A DNA stretch of 64,000 nucleotides, taken from assembly GCF_025567625.1 (NCBI RefSeq), contig NZ_JAOQJC010000040.1, positions 1 through 64,000 of the forward strand, in the 5' to 3' direction. The translations under genes and the position numbers were made by a program. Source of the DNA: Paenibacillus sp. J5C2022. Its GTDB lineage: Bacteria > Bacillota > Bacilli > Paenibacillales > Paenibacillaceae. A model generated the notes under the pieces. The model was not told the DNA's origin and did no database searches. It saw only the letters and a program-made list of their open reading frames with translations. Every line of letters begins with the position of its first letter. Position 1 is the first letter of the stretch. Shown here one piece after another: positions 43,181 to 51,898 of this stretch.

Positions 43181-44008
43181 CTAGAACTCTCCGGAAATAA
43201 GCGGTACGCCGATCGTCAGCTTCCGGGCATCCGATTCCGTATCTTCATGCAGTGCAAGCTGAAGATTGGCCGTTCGTCCCTGCGCGACGGCAATTCCGCT
43301 CCTCAACTGCCCGGAATACAAGGTGCGGCTAATGGTGCCCGTATCTTTGTACTTCTCCCTCTCCTCGGCCAGAGCCAGCCGCTGCAGCGTATCTGCGGCA
43401 TTCCCATGCTTCGTATAGCCGCTTGCCTTCATGCTGACGGCATAAGGCGCTGAATGCGCCTCCACTAGCGTCGATAATCGGTTCGCCGCTTCCAGCAGTC
43501 GCTGCAAGGTCATGGGCTGCTCTCCCTTCGCTTCCAGCAGCAGCATATAGCGATCGTAATCGCCCTGGCGCTCCACCTTATACCAACCGATGGCTTCCCC
43601 TCCTGCCGGCATACGAGCGGATATGACTTCGCCATCCTCCGTGACGGTCTTGTCAAGCGGAGTACCGTCTTCATGGCGGAATATTGTATCCGCCAGCCGC
43701 TCCGCTTCTTCTGCAGCTATCGTAACATCCCAGCGCAGCGTCCATTCCGCAGCGCCGGCACCGCCCAGGAAGAGCTCGTCGCTCCAATCCCAGAGCTGAC
43801 CCAGATCATGAATCGCCATATCCTGCGTCTGCTCCTGACTGCTCCCGTTAATCGATTGCACGGATGCCGCAATGCACAGCATCGCAAGCAGCAACAGCGG
43901 CAGCAGCCACGGATAGATGGCCTTGCGCTTGCTCGATCCCTCTCTCTCCCGCTTCCGAACGTGCTCGTCATGACCGAGCGGAAGAGCTTTGTCCTTCGGA
44001 ATATACAT
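43181..44008 (-). CDS. YwmB-like exported protein
   Basis: 275 residues with one N-terminal transmembrane helix (YPWLLPLLLLAMLCIAASV) and an extracytoplasmic domain. The C-terminal pattern (NLQLALHEDTES...KLTIGVPLISGEF) matches YwmB-type proteins, which end in a very similar VTVGTPIITTEY. The fold has been called TATA-box-binding-like; function not established. The ATG at 44008 is 10 bases after AAGGGGG, better than the one at 44017. Confidence 0.6.
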   Translation of the reverse strand: MYIPKDKALPLGHDEHVRKREREGSSKRKAIYPWLLPLLLLAMLCIAASVQSINGSSQEQTQDMAIHDLGQLWDWSDELFLGGAGAAEWTLRWDVTIAAEEAERLADTIFRHEDGTPLDKTVTEDGEVISARMPAGGEAIGWYKVERQGDYDRYMLLLEAKGEQPMTLQRLLEAANRLSTLVEAHSAPYAVSMKASGYTKHGNAADTLQRLALAEEREKYKDTGTISRTLYSGQLRSGIAVAQGRTANLQLALHEDTESDARKLTIGVPLISGEF

Positions 44009-44266
44009 AAGCAGCATGCCCCCTTATACCCAAGAGCTCGTGTTCGCACACATAAGCCCTGGCATGAATAAGATGCCTGTATACATGGGATGCAGAACCT
44101 CCCTACTAATTTGACTCCGGTACGGGATTTTCCTGCCTGTTCGCCGCCATGTCACGCATTTCACCCAACCGCAAATTTCGACTTCACCGTTCGCCAGTCT
44201 TCTCGCACTATCTCTTGTACACTTGCCGTATCCGGTAACGAAGAAAACAGGTCAGGAGGGATCAGC

Positions 44267-44917
44267 TTGGCAGATTATGCTAGCAGCATTAGAAGAATCG
44301 AACACACTTCCGATTATACGCCTATCCGCTCCTTGAATCGCTACGCGATTCCGCCACAGCGGTATACGGAAGGGATAGCCGGGGAATGCCGAAGCGAATG
44401 GAGCAAGCAGTACTTTCAAGCTGCGGACAGCGCAGCGGAGTGGTTGAAGCAGGCGAGAGCTGCGCAGACGGAGCTGGACAATCTTCACCGGCAGTTGGGG
44501 AGCTCCGGATGGGAGGAGCGTTCTATGGACATTCGGAATTCTCTGTCCAGGTTGATTGCTTCACTGCAAGACAGCTACAGGCAGCATGCAGGTTATCTTC
44601 ATGAAGAGGTATGGAGCGTCATCGCACTCGCCTTGAGGCATCCGGCAATCGAGGCGCTCGCTATTGAAGCTGATGGCAGCGAGGAAGCGCACATGGAAGA
44701 ACCGCTTGATGCTTCGCATGTCAAGCGGCTGCTGGGCGGAACTGACGGACTGCTGACGGAGCTGAACCGCGCGCTCAGCTATGCGGAACAGCGCAGGGGA
44801 ATCGATCTGCTCAAGCTGCCATTCCCCTCTGCTTATCCTTACGCCATGTATTATGGAGCAATGTATACGTACTGGCCGCTGCCGGCAAGAGGATTGCTGG
44901 TCAACAAGTACTACTGA
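44267..44917 (+). CDS. hypothetical helical protein with TTG start
   Basis: 216 residues, no signal peptide or membrane segment. The TTG at 44267 is 6 bases after AGGAGGG, a strong site; the frame to the left has no support and atypical composition. Residues about 60-120 are a helical, partly coiled-coil region (FQAADSAAEWLKQARAAQTELDNLHRQL). The C-terminus is rich in Tyr, Pro and Trp (YPYAMYYGAMYTYWPLP). It is convergent with liaR. I do not recognise a family. Confidence 0.65.
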   Translation: MADYASSIRRIEHTSDYTPIRSLNRYAIPPQRYTEGIAGECRSEWSKQYFQAADSAAEWLKQARAAQTELDNLHRQLGSSGWEERSMDIRNSLSRLIASLQDSYRQHAGYLHEEVWSVIALALRHPAIEALAIEADGSEEAHMEEPLDASHVKRLLGGTDGLLTELNRALSYAEQRRGIDLLKLPFPSAYPYAMYYGAMYTYWPLPARGLLVNKYY

Positions 44918-44922
44918 CTCCG

Positions 44923-45573
44923 TTATTCCGCAATGCCGTGCTTGTGCGCGTATATAGCCGCCTGGGTGCGGTCTTCCACATGAAGCTTGTTGAATATATT
45001 GGTAATATGGAATTTCACCGTCTTCACCCCGATATAGAGCTGATCGGCAATTTCCTGATTGGACAAGCCTTGCGAGACGCGCAAGAGTACTTCCATCTCG
45101 CGTTCGGTCAGATCTTCATGCAATGCGGCCTGCTCTTGCTGCTTCGGCTGCCTGAAGCGATTCATCATCTTCGCGGCTACCTGCGACTCCAGAACGGACT
45201 GCCCTCTAGAAGCCGCTCGAATCGCTTCCGCAATTTCATTCGCCCTGGACGTCTTCAGCAAGTAGCTGAACGCTCCCGCTTCGATGACGGGATACAGCTT
45301 GCTGTCGTCTATAAAGCTGGTCAGAACGATCACCTTGCAGTCGGGATGCTGCGCGAGCAGCTTCTCCGTCGTCTCGACGCCGTCCATGCCTTCCATGACG
45401 AGGTCCATCAGCACCACATCGGGCTTATAGAGCTGGGCCATCCGTATGCCGTCCACTCCGTTGCTCGCTTCGCCGACAACTTCAATGCCATCCTCCGTGT
45501 CCAGCACGGCTGCCAGGCCAATCCGCACCATCTCATGATCGTCTACAAGCAATACCTTGATTGCTTCCTCCAT
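44923..45573 (-). CDS. liaR: LiaR-like response regulator (NarL/FixJ)
   Basis: 216 residues. Receiver with D11-D12, phosphoacceptor D57 (DVVLMDLVMEGMDG) and the LLKT lysine; LuxR-type helix-turn-helix at the end (LTEREMEVLLRVSQGLSNQEIADQL, then VKFHITNIFNKL). Start at 45573 after GGGAG. It follows liaS by 32 bases and closes the envelope-stress operon, so it probably activates the operon when cell-wall synthesis is disturbed. Confidence 0.92.
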   Translation of the reverse strand: MEEAIKVLLVDDHEMVRIGLAAVLDTEDGIEVVGEASNGVDGIRMAQLYKPDVVLMDLVMEGMDGVETTEKLLAQHPDCKVIVLTSFIDDSKLYPVIEAGAFSYLLKTSRANEIAEAIRAASRGQSVLESQVAAKMMNRFRQPKQQEQAALHEDLTEREMEVLLRVSQGLSNQEIADQLYIGVKTVKFHITNIFNKLHVEDRTQAAIYAHKHGIAE

Positions 45574-45605
45574 CTTCTCCCTACCCCTTCCATGATTCAT
45601 CCGCG

Positions 45606-46610
45606 CTAACTGATGGCCGAACCGGCGTTCATCGGTATCCACAAGTGAACGGTCGTGCCTTCGCCCGGCTGGGAGATCATCTGCAACGCCCCTCCCAGCT
45701 CGTTAACCCGTTCCTCCATCGTCAGCAATCCGTAGGAGGTCTGCTTCTTCTCCTCCAGATCGAATCCGATTCCGCTGTCCTGCAAGGTCATGTGCACCTT
45801 GTCGTCCAGTCGGAGCAGACGTATATGCATGCTGTCCGCCTTTGCATGCCGCAGCGTGTTGGACAGCGCTTCCTGGGCAATTCGGAACAGGTGGTCCTCG
45901 GCTTGCGGCAGCAATTGAATGGTCTTATCCACTTCCAATGTAATTTTCATCGGAATTTTCTGCTGCAGCTCGTCCACCAGCACCGTCAAGGCTTGACCCA
46001 GGTTTTTCCCGTCCAGATGAACGGGGCGCAGATGGAGCAGCAATGCCCGCATCTCGGATTGGGCAACCGCAGCCATCTCCTCGATTAACTGCACTTGCCG
46101 TCTGGCGCGCTCCCAGTCCTTCTCGATCGTTCGGCTTACGGCAGTTGCCGTCATGGATATCGCGAACAGCTGCTGACTTACCGCATCGTGAAGCTCTCTG
46201 GCCAGCCGCTGCCTCTCTTCAATAACGGCCGTGAATCTGACCTTCGCCTTCCATTCCTGATTCTCGTCCGCTTGCGCTGCCTCCGCCTCTCCCTCTCCTT
46301 CGCCGCTAGGCAAAGTAACGGCGAACTTGCGCCTCACCTGTTGCTCCGTCAGACGCTTCAATGTCGCTTTAAGCTTGGAGTTTTGCAGATAACCGTTCAA
46401 TGTCGCGGCAGCCAGGGCGATACCGACCCCGCTCAAGCCGATAATGGCCCACTTTCCCTGCAAGGTCAACAGCTCGATTACGCCGATGCCTTGCAGAACG
46501 ATGATGACGAAGCTCATAATGATGAGCAGCCATAAGACCATCTCGATCGCATTTCGCTTGCGTGCCGCCTTCTCCGGCGCTTGCCCGTCTTTATTCTGCC
46601 CTTCGTGCAT
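45606..46610 (-). CDS. liaS: LiaS-like sensor histidine kinase
   Basis: 334 residues. Two transmembrane helices close together (MVLWLLIIMSFVIIVLQGI and WAIIGLSGVGIALAAATL) with almost no extracellular loop, as in intramembrane-sensing kinases. HisKA_3 phosphoacceptor H141 in LARELHDAVSQQLFA; ATPase motifs QEALSNTLRHA and DSGIGFD. Relatives detect envelope damage through the partner LiaF; no liaF-like gene is next to it, though a LiaI/LiaF-type membrane protein begins the operon. Confidence 0.92.
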   Translation of the reverse strand: MHEGQNKDGQAPEKAARKRNAIEMVLWLLIIMSFVIIVLQGIGVIELLTLQGKWAIIGLSGVGIALAAATLNGYLQNSKLKATLKRLTEQQVRRKFAVTLPSGEGEGEAEAAQADENQEWKAKVRFTAVIEERQRLARELHDAVSQQLFAISMTATAVSRTIEKDWERARRQVQLIEEMAAVAQSEMRALLLHLRPVHLDGKNLGQALTVLVDELQQKIPMKITLEVDKTIQLLPQAEDHLFRIAQEALSNTLRHAKADSMHIRLLRLDDKVHMTLQDSGIGFDLEEKKQTSYGLLTMEERVNELGGALQMISQPGEGTTVHLWIPMNAGSAIS

Positions 46611-46660
46611 ACCCCTTCATCGCCCCTTGCCGCCTATTGTTTCACTGTGTAGCTCTACGC

Positions 46661-46700
46661 ATGAAAGAGCAGACCGCCGTTATCGGTCCGCTGCTTTCAT
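46661..46700 (-). promoter_or_regulatory. intercistronic hairpin between pspA and liaS
   Basis: ATGAAAG...CGG and CCG...CTTTCAT pair nearly along their full length around a 4-base loop. There is no real T-run on the minus strand. It could protect the pspA mRNA end or reduce read-through so that liaSR are made at lower level. Confidence 0.55.
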
Positions 46701-46712
46701 TATACAGATGAT

Positions 46713-47408
46713 TTAGTTGGTTTCGGAAGCTTTGGCGCCGTTAATTTTGTTCTTCATTGCTTCCAGCTGCTCATCCACCTGCATGCGGCGCTCAATATCC
46801 GCGGAGCTGACCGGCGATGGGGAGGAGCCTACGGCATAAGGAGCGCGCATAACGTCGGCTTCCGCTTCCATTTGCATAATTTTCTCTTCCATCCGATGGA
46901 AGCCGCGCGATGCGGAGCCGCTGTCGATCGTATGGTTCGTCGTCAGCTGAGCCATCTGCTTCTGTGCCTTCGCCACTTGTGCACGGGATACCAGCTCGTT
47001 GCGCTTATTGCGCAGCTGATAGAACTCTTCTTTCATGCCATGCAGCTGCTGCATCAATTCCTCGGCTTGCGCCTTCGTGCTGGCATGCAGGTTGCTGTAT
47101 TCCGTTACCTTCTGATCGAAGTACAGCTTCTCTTCCAACAGCTTGCGCGTCAGTTCTTCCTGTCCCGCTCTCAGAGCGGCTTCCGCCTTGGATTCACGCT
47201 CGGCGACATTGCGAATCGCGTCGTCCAGGCGCTGCTGCATGCGGCGCTCGTTCGCCATTTGTTTCGCTACTGTCACTTCCGCTTGATGAATTTCCGTCTC
47301 CATGTCACGCAAGTATTGATTCAGCATGACGATCGGGTCCTCCACTTTATCCAGCAACTCGTTCATCGAAGCCTTCGTCATATCCTTCATTCTTTTGAAA
47401 ATACCCAT
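46713..47408 (-). CDS. PspA/IM30-family protein (copy 1)
   Basis: 231-residue, almost entirely helical coiled-coil protein of the PspA/LiaH family, which oligomerises on damaged membranes. N-terminal amphipathic helix (IFKRMKDMTKASMNELLDK), then VEDPIVMLNQYLRDMETEI and long heptad repeats with few prolines until residue 185. GAAGGGAG precedes the ATG. Located one base after pspC in the same transcript. Confidence 0.93.
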   Translation of the reverse strand: MGIFKRMKDMTKASMNELLDKVEDPIVMLNQYLRDMETEIHQAEVTVAKQMANERRMQQRLDDAIRNVAERESKAEAALRAGQEELTRKLLEEKLYFDQKVTEYSNLHASTKAQAEELMQQLHGMKEEFYQLRNKRNELVSRAQVAKAQKQMAQLTTNHTIDSGSASRGFHRMEEKIMQMEAEADVMRAPYAVGSSPSPVSSADIERRMQVDEQLEAMKNKINGAKASETN

Positions 47409-47409
47409 A

Positions 47410-47892
47410 TTATGATTCTCCCTTCTCGTATTGAGCCAATTTTGATTTCAGTTCTTCAATCTCTCGACGCAGCGCTTTCTTCTCCAAGTCGTCCATCATG
47501 CTATCGAATTGCGAATTGGGTGCCGGTTCCTCATAAGCATTGCCCATGCCCTGCTTCCATCCGCCCGGTTGGGCATTGTAGTGGTATCCTCCGCCATTGC
47601 CGTAGTGCGGACCTGGGCCTGGACCTGGACTCGGACCTTGACCCGTATAGTGTCCATATCCGCTGCCCAGAGCTCCGTGACCGCCTGGTCCGTATCCATT
47701 GTAGATCGGAGGCTCTTTGGGCACCACCAAAGCGGCAACCAAGTAGATGAGAATGACCGTTCCGCTGGACAATATAGTGATGATGATCAGCAGAATTCGA
47801 AGCAATGTCGCGTCGACATTCAGCATCTCGCCCAATCCGCCGCACAGGCCGGAAAGCTTTTTGTCCCGTCTGGAGCGATATAGTTTCCTCAA
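47410..47892 (-). CDS. PspC-domain membrane protein
   Basis: 160 residues. PspC domain at the N-terminus (KLYRSRRDKKLSGLCGGLGEMLNVD), one or two membrane helices (LRILLIIITILSSGTVILIYLVAAL), a Gly/Pro/Tyr-rich linker and a short C-terminal coiled coil. The family-like start is the TTG at 47892, which overlaps the previous stop as TTGA; the ATG at 47901 abuts its ribosome site. PspC partners PspA at the membrane. Confidence 0.9.
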   Translation of the reverse strand: MRKLYRSRRDKKLSGLCGGLGEMLNVDATLLRILLIIITILSSGTVILIYLVAALVVPKEPPIYNGYGPGGHGALGSGYGHYTGQGPSPGPGPGPHYGNGGGYHYNAQPGGWKQGMGNAYEEPAPNSQFDSMMDDLEKKALRREIEELKSKLAQYEKGES

Positions 47893-48572
47893 CTTGACCA
47901 TCCTTCCTTCTTAAGCTTTCGTTTCAATTCCTCAAGCTCTTGTTCAATCGCAGAGCCGACCGAACGGCCAATCTGATCTCCCAGTCCCGTTCCCGCTCTT
48001 CTGATGTCGCGCAGGCTCCGGGCTTCATGCTCCATGTCGGAGATGCGGTCCTCCATTCTTCTGAAGACGGTGCCGGGATGTCCGCCGTCGCCTACCCCAT
48101 TCTGCATGCGCTGGTTCATGCGCTGCTGCAGCTTGAGCGATTCCATGCGGGCTACATAATATTCGCGCTTGTCGTATACCGTCTGATATTCGCTTCTTAG
48201 CTGCCGCAGTTGCTCTTCCAGATCCAACGTATTCTGTCTGCTCTGCTCGTACAATTCTCTATATTGCGTCGACCGTTCCTCACAGCTTGCCTTCTCATGG
48301 AGCGCCATCCGGGCCAGGCTCTCTTCCCCCGCCTTCAGAGCGGTGTACGCTTGCTGCTCGCGGCGCTCCCTCTGCTGTTCGGCGCTCAGCCACTGCGATT
48401 TCAATTGACCGCTGTGATTCATGTATTGCTGATACAGCTTCTCTGCCGCGATGATTTCTTCCCTGGTGGACCAGAGGAACTGATCAATCATGCGAACGGG
48501 GTCCTCCGCCTTCTCCAATCGCTCATTCAATGTCGCTACCGTAATATCTCGTATTCGCCGTACGATGCTCAT
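47889..48572 (-). CDS. PspA/IM30-family protein (copy 2, diverged)
   Basis: 227-residue second PspA-type protein: IVRRIRDITVATLNERLEKAEDP and QFLWSTREEIIAAEKLYQQ match copy 1 in layout, but the coiled-coil sequence is clearly different and richer in Arg and Gln. TGGAGG precedes the ATG. It overlaps pspC by four bases. Two paralogues either side of pspC could form mixed assemblies or antagonise one another. Confidence 0.88.
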   Translation of the reverse strand: MSIVRRIRDITVATLNERLEKAEDPVRMIDQFLWSTREEIIAAEKLYQQYMNHSGQLKSQWLSAEQQRERREQQAYTALKAGEESLARMALHEKASCEERSTQYRELYEQSRQNTLDLEEQLRQLRSEYQTVYDKREYYVARMESLKLQQRMNQRMQNGVGDGGHPGTVFRRMEDRISDMEHEARSLRDIRRAGTGLGDQIGRSVGSAIEQELEELKRKLKKEGWSS

Positions 48573-48588
48573 CCCTCATATCCTCCAA

Positions 48589-48894
48589 TCAGTATGATCT
48601 TCTGCCGCCGCTTGAGCCGCCTTTGAACAATGTAATGCCGGCTACAATCAGGCCGATTGCCAAGATCAGCAGCAGAACGCTGCCCAGCTTGCTCATGAGC
48701 ATAATCGCTCCAATCGCCACTAACGCCCCGCCGATCATCTTCTTCCCGTTCATCCAACCGTATATCCCGAATCCGATCAGTATGAACGGGAGCATCCAGC
48801 CGAATATGGCTCCGATTCTGATGTCGAAGATGTTAAGCACTGCCAGAGCACCGATGATGACGAGCAGTACGCCTAACGCGCTTTTCCCATTCAT
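48589..48894 (-). CDS. LiaI/LiaF-type small membrane protein
   Basis: 101 residues with about four hydrophobic helices (ALGVLLVIIGALAVLNI, FGWMLPFILIGFGIYGW, MIGGALVAIGAIMLM, VLLLILAIGLIVAGITL), the repeat seen in LiaI and the LiaF membrane domain, ending GGSSGGRRSY. Start at 48894 with GGGG 6 bases upstream. As first gene of the operon it probably anchors the PspA proteins to the membrane. Confidence 0.85.
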   Translation of the reverse strand: MNGKSALGVLLVIIGALAVLNIFDIRIGAIFGWMLPFILIGFGIYGWMNGKKMIGGALVAIGAIMLMSKLGSVLLLILAIGLIVAGITLFKGGSSGGRRSY

Positions 48895-49032
48895 TGGAAT
48901 CCCCATCCCCTTTCCCTCGATTAGAATTTACTCATAAAGCTCGTTGACCATGTTGCGGTTGTTCTTGCTTATGTACTTAGTATAGATGCTTTAACCCCTT
49001 GATAAAACGGACTTTTGGCGGTTTCTGCACTA

Positions 49033-49042
49033 GACCTAGGTC
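49033..49042. promoter_or_regulatory. candidate LiaR operator (GACCTAGGTC)
   Basis: Perfect 10-base palindrome upstream of a TATACT box (on the minus strand, about 55 bases away) that has no good -35, the arrangement expected of an activator-dependent promoter. The assignment to LiaR is inference. Confidence 0.4.
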
Positions 49043-49157
49043 GAGTCTCGCACCCGCCCTGAGGGGGAGTATTGGGAATGAGTCCATATTTTACAGCTTA
49101 AACCGCTTGCAAATGCTGTGATACGGTATAGCTACCAACCAGGAGGTGCTATCAAAC

Positions 49158-49727
49158 GTGAGACCAAATATATTCAAGAAAACGATTATAGCAGGAGTCG
49201 TATCGACAGCATTGCTTACTGCCGGCATCGTGCCGCTTCCGATGGACGGACATGGACAAGCCTATGCGGCAAGCGCTTCATCGAAGTCGGCGAAGATCGA
49301 GCGAACAATCCAATTAGGCGGCAAGTATCTTGGCACGCCTTACGAGTTCGGTTCCAACCGCAATACGACGACGACTTTTGATTGCTCCGACTTTGTAAAA
49401 CATATATTCAAGAAAGCCGCCGGCAAGACGATTCCGGGTTCATCCCGCACACAAGCGGCCTACGTGAAGAAGTATTCTACACCCAAAACAAGCTGGTCCA
49501 GCTTGAAGCGCGGCGATCTCGTATTCTTCATGTCGTACAAGGGATCTTCCAAGTCCAGCTATACGAAGCTCAACAAGTCGAAGCAAACCGTAACTCATGT
49601 GGCGCTTTATCTCGGCAACGGTCGTATCCTGCACACGTATTCCAAGAAAAGCGGCGGCGTACGCGTCGATTCCGTGAAAGGTACGCAGTGGGAATACCGC
49701 ATGATCTTCGGCGGCAGCGTATTGTAA
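49158..49727 (+). CDS. secreted NlpC/P60 cell-wall hydrolase
   Basis: 189 residues. Signal peptide (IIAGVVSTALLTAGIV...AYAAS), then an NlpC/P60 papain-like domain: catalytic C76 in TFDCSDFVKHIF, H147 in VTHVALYLGNGR and a polar third residue at H159. Cleaves peptidoglycan stem peptides, usually gamma-D-Glu-diamino acid bonds. GTG start at 49158, 11 bases after AGGAGG. It lacks LysM or SH3 wall-binding domains. Confidence 0.9.
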   Translation: MRPNIFKKTIIAGVVSTALLTAGIVPLPMDGHGQAYAASASSKSAKIERTIQLGGKYLGTPYEFGSNRNTTTTFDCSDFVKHIFKKAAGKTIPGSSRTQAAYVKKYSTPKTSWSSLKRGDLVFFMSYKGSSKSSYTKLNKSKQTVTHVALYLGNGRILHTYSKKSGGVRVDSVKGTQWEYRMIFGGSVL

Positions 49728-49753
49728 GTGGCAAATGCACAACAAATGAAACA

Positions 49754-49787
49754 AGGGCAGCGATCCGCAATTGATCGCTGCCCTTGC
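49754..49787 (+). terminator. intrinsic terminator after the NlpC/P60 gene
   Basis: AGGGCAGCGATC/GATCGCTGCCCT, 12 base pairs, followed by TGCTATTATAT. Symmetric and between convergent genes, so it may serve both. Confidence 0.82.
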
Positions 49788-49804
49788 TATTATATAATGA
49801 AGTT

Positions 49805-50323
49805 TTAAGGCGCACTTCTCAATAACGCCGTAATCTCATCGAAAGTCATCTCGCCGCTGACGATATCGACGATACGCCCGTCACCGTCAAGCAGCAGGCT
49901 GAGCGGCAAGCCGGTAACGCCATACCGCTTCTTCACTTCTTGCTGCCCGTCCAGCAGTACCGGGAATGTCAACTCGTAGCGTTGCATGAAGCGGTTCACT
50001 TTCTCCCCGGATTCTCCAACGTTGACGGCCAGTACTTCCACGTCTTCATTAAGCTTGTAGGCCTCGTTCATCATGGGAAGCTCATTCACGCAAGGCGTGC
50101 ACCAGGAAGCCCAGAAGTTAATGAGCACCGGCTGCTTCCTTTCGCCGTAATCCTGCAGCTTCACAGACCCGCCGTCCCAAGTATTCAGCGTGAAGTCAGG
50201 CGCTAGGTCTCCGATCGCGGGCGGCTCAGGGGTTGCCTCCCCCTTGAAGACGACCCATGCGCATATTGCCGCTAACGCAAGGAATATGCTCCACTGCAGC
50301 CATTGTCTGCGCTTCGCTTTCAC
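49805..50323 (-). CDS. TlpA/ResA-like membrane-anchored thioredoxin
   Basis: 172 residues: N-terminal anchor (WSIFLALAAICAWVVF) and a thioredoxin fold outside the membrane with W-C75-T-P-C78 and the cis-Pro in GVTGLPLSLLLD. Acts as a thiol-disulfide reductant or copper chaperone in metal-site assembly. GTG start overlapping the nosF stop (GTGA), so its translation is coupled. Last gene of the nos-type operon. Confidence 0.88.
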   Translation of the reverse strand: MKAKRRQWLQWSIFLALAAICAWVVFKGEATPEPPAIGDLAPDFTLNTWDGGSVKLQDYGERKQPVLINFWASWCTPCVNELPMMNEAYKLNEDVEVLAVNVGESGEKVNRFMQRYELTFPVLLDGQQEVKKRYGVTGLPLSLLLDGDGRIVDIVSGEMTFDEITALLRSAP

Positions 50324-51084
50324 CCTCCCTTTGCCCCCGTCGCACTCCGCACCGGAGCTGAAGCATCGGCCCCGCTATATAAGGAAGAGAAAGCCGGCAT
50401 CCATTCCGATGTGCCCAGTTGCTCGCGTATTTCTTCAGCTGTTCCATCCAAGGCAACCGCTCCCTCGTTCAAAAATACAATTCTGTCCGCTGCCGACGCC
50501 GCGATCTGCAACTGATGGGTGGAGAACAGAACGGTCTGTCCTTGTCCGGCAGCCTGGCGCACAAGCCGGACGAATTCATCCATCCAATAAGGGTCAAGCC
50601 CGTTCGTCGGTTCGTCCATGAGCAGCAGGGGCGGCCTTGCAAGCTGCGCTTGCGCATAAAGCACCCGCTGTCTCATCCCTTTGGAGAAGGAGGTGACCGG
50701 CTTGCTGCCCGTCTCCTGCAGTCCGACCTGTTGCAGCCGCTCAATAGCGGACTGCTTCGACAATCCCTTCAGCTTAGCCCAGAACGTCATTGTCTCCATC
50801 GCAGTCATGCCAGAGCTGAAGCGATAGTCGTCCGGCATGTAGCCGATCTGCTCGGCATATCGGATGCGATCCTGCCTCCACGCCAGCCCGCCGATTCGGA
50901 TGCTGCCGCAATCCGGCTGCATGATCCCGGCAACCATGCGCAGCACCGTGCTCTTGCCCGCTCCGTTGCCGCCGCAAAGCGCGACAATCTGTCCCTTATT
51001 CATGCTTAGACTGAAGTCCTTAATAACAGGCTGCTTCTTTATCGTCTTCCCTATCCCGTCTATCGTGACGAATGCTTCAGACAC
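50320..51084 (-). CDS. NosF-like ABC transporter ATPase
   Basis: 254-residue ATPase: Walker A GGNGAGKST near residue 36, SFSKGMRQRVLYAQAQLARP as signature, Walker B LLLMDEPTNGLDP and switch TVLFSTHQL. GTG at 51084, 5 bases after GAGGAGG; it overlaps the permease gene by 8 bases. In nos systems NosFY forms the exporter that serves NosD in building the copper-sulfur centre. Confidence 0.82.
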   Translation of the reverse strand: MSEAFVTIDGIGKTIKKQPVIKDFSLSMNKGQIVALCGGNGAGKSTVLRMVAGIMQPDCGSIRIGGLAWRQDRIRYAEQIGYMPDDYRFSSGMTAMETMTFWAKLKGLSKQSAIERLQQVGLQETGSKPVTSFSKGMRQRVLYAQAQLARPPLLLMDEPTNGLDPYWMDEFVRLVRQAAGQGQTVLFSTHQLQIAASAADRIVFLNEGAVALDGTAEEIREQLGTSEWMPAFSSLYSGADASAPVRSATGAKGG

Positions 51085-51898
51085 GCTTCCTCCTCCTCTC
51101 CCACAGCCCAATCGACATCCCCGTTAGCATGCCAATCCATAAGCCAACCGCGAGGACGAAAGCGATCGTACCGGACGGAGTGCGCACCCACTTCACCCAC
51201 TCATAGTAGTCCGGCCCCAGCACTGCCCCTCCGCCAAGCTTGACGACAATGAACAACCGGGACAGCTCTGCCGGATTCAGCGCCGTCAGCGCGGATACCG
51301 CCGGCTTGATCCACATGTAGGGCATCATGCCCAATGCGGCAATGAGCAATGCAGGCCAAGCGATAACGGTGAAGAACCATATTCCGACCGACACGGTCAA
51401 TGCCTGCCAACGATTACTCGCAAGCGTACCGATCAGCAACGCGATCGCTGTATACATCAACACCAATGAAACGGACAACGCGAGCAATAATATATAAGCT
51501 TGCAAGCTGAAGCCTTGACCCGTCAGGAAGCCGATTGAGCCGGCCAGGCCGAACCCGATGGCAACGATGCTGATCATGACGACGATCAGTCCTGCGTATT
51601 TGCCAGCAAGAAATGCGCTCGTTCGAAGAGGATACGTAGAGAGCAGCTCCCCATTCCCCTCTTCCTTCTCGCCCGTTAACGAGAAGGAGCCCAGCATTAA
51701 CGCCATCAACGGCAGCAGATAGAGAATCAGATTCATCATCGTTCCCGTAATGCCGGAATAACCTTCCGCATAGCCTTGCGCGTTGATCAGCAGCAAGCTC
51801 AGCATGAATAACGAGAACAACGCCATGAAAGAATAAGACCATGGATTGCGCAATCCCATCTTGATTTCTCTCAGGGAGACTTGAACGGCATGGCTCAC
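51077..51898 (-). CDS. NosY-like ABC permease
   Basis: 273 residues, about six transmembrane helices; SYSFMALFSLFMLSLLLINAQGY, TGEKEEGNGELLSTYPL and TSAFLAGKYAGLI are typical of NosY/ABC-2 type permeases. The GTG start overlaps the nosL stop by four bases (GTGA). Partner of the ATPase encoded next. Confidence 0.82.
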   Translation of the reverse strand: MSHAVQVSLREIKMGLRNPWSYSFMALFSLFMLSLLLINAQGYAEGYSGITGTMMNLILYLLPLMALMLGSFSLTGEKEEGNGELLSTYPLRTSAFLAGKYAGLIVVMISIVAIGFGLAGSIGFLTGQGFSLQAYILLLALSVSLVLMYTAIALLIGTLASNRWQALTVSVGIWFFTVIAWPALLIAALGMMPYMWIKPAVSALTALNPAELSRLFIVVKLGGGAVLGPDYYEWVKWVRTPSGTIAFVLAVGLWIGMLTGMSIGLWERRRKRV

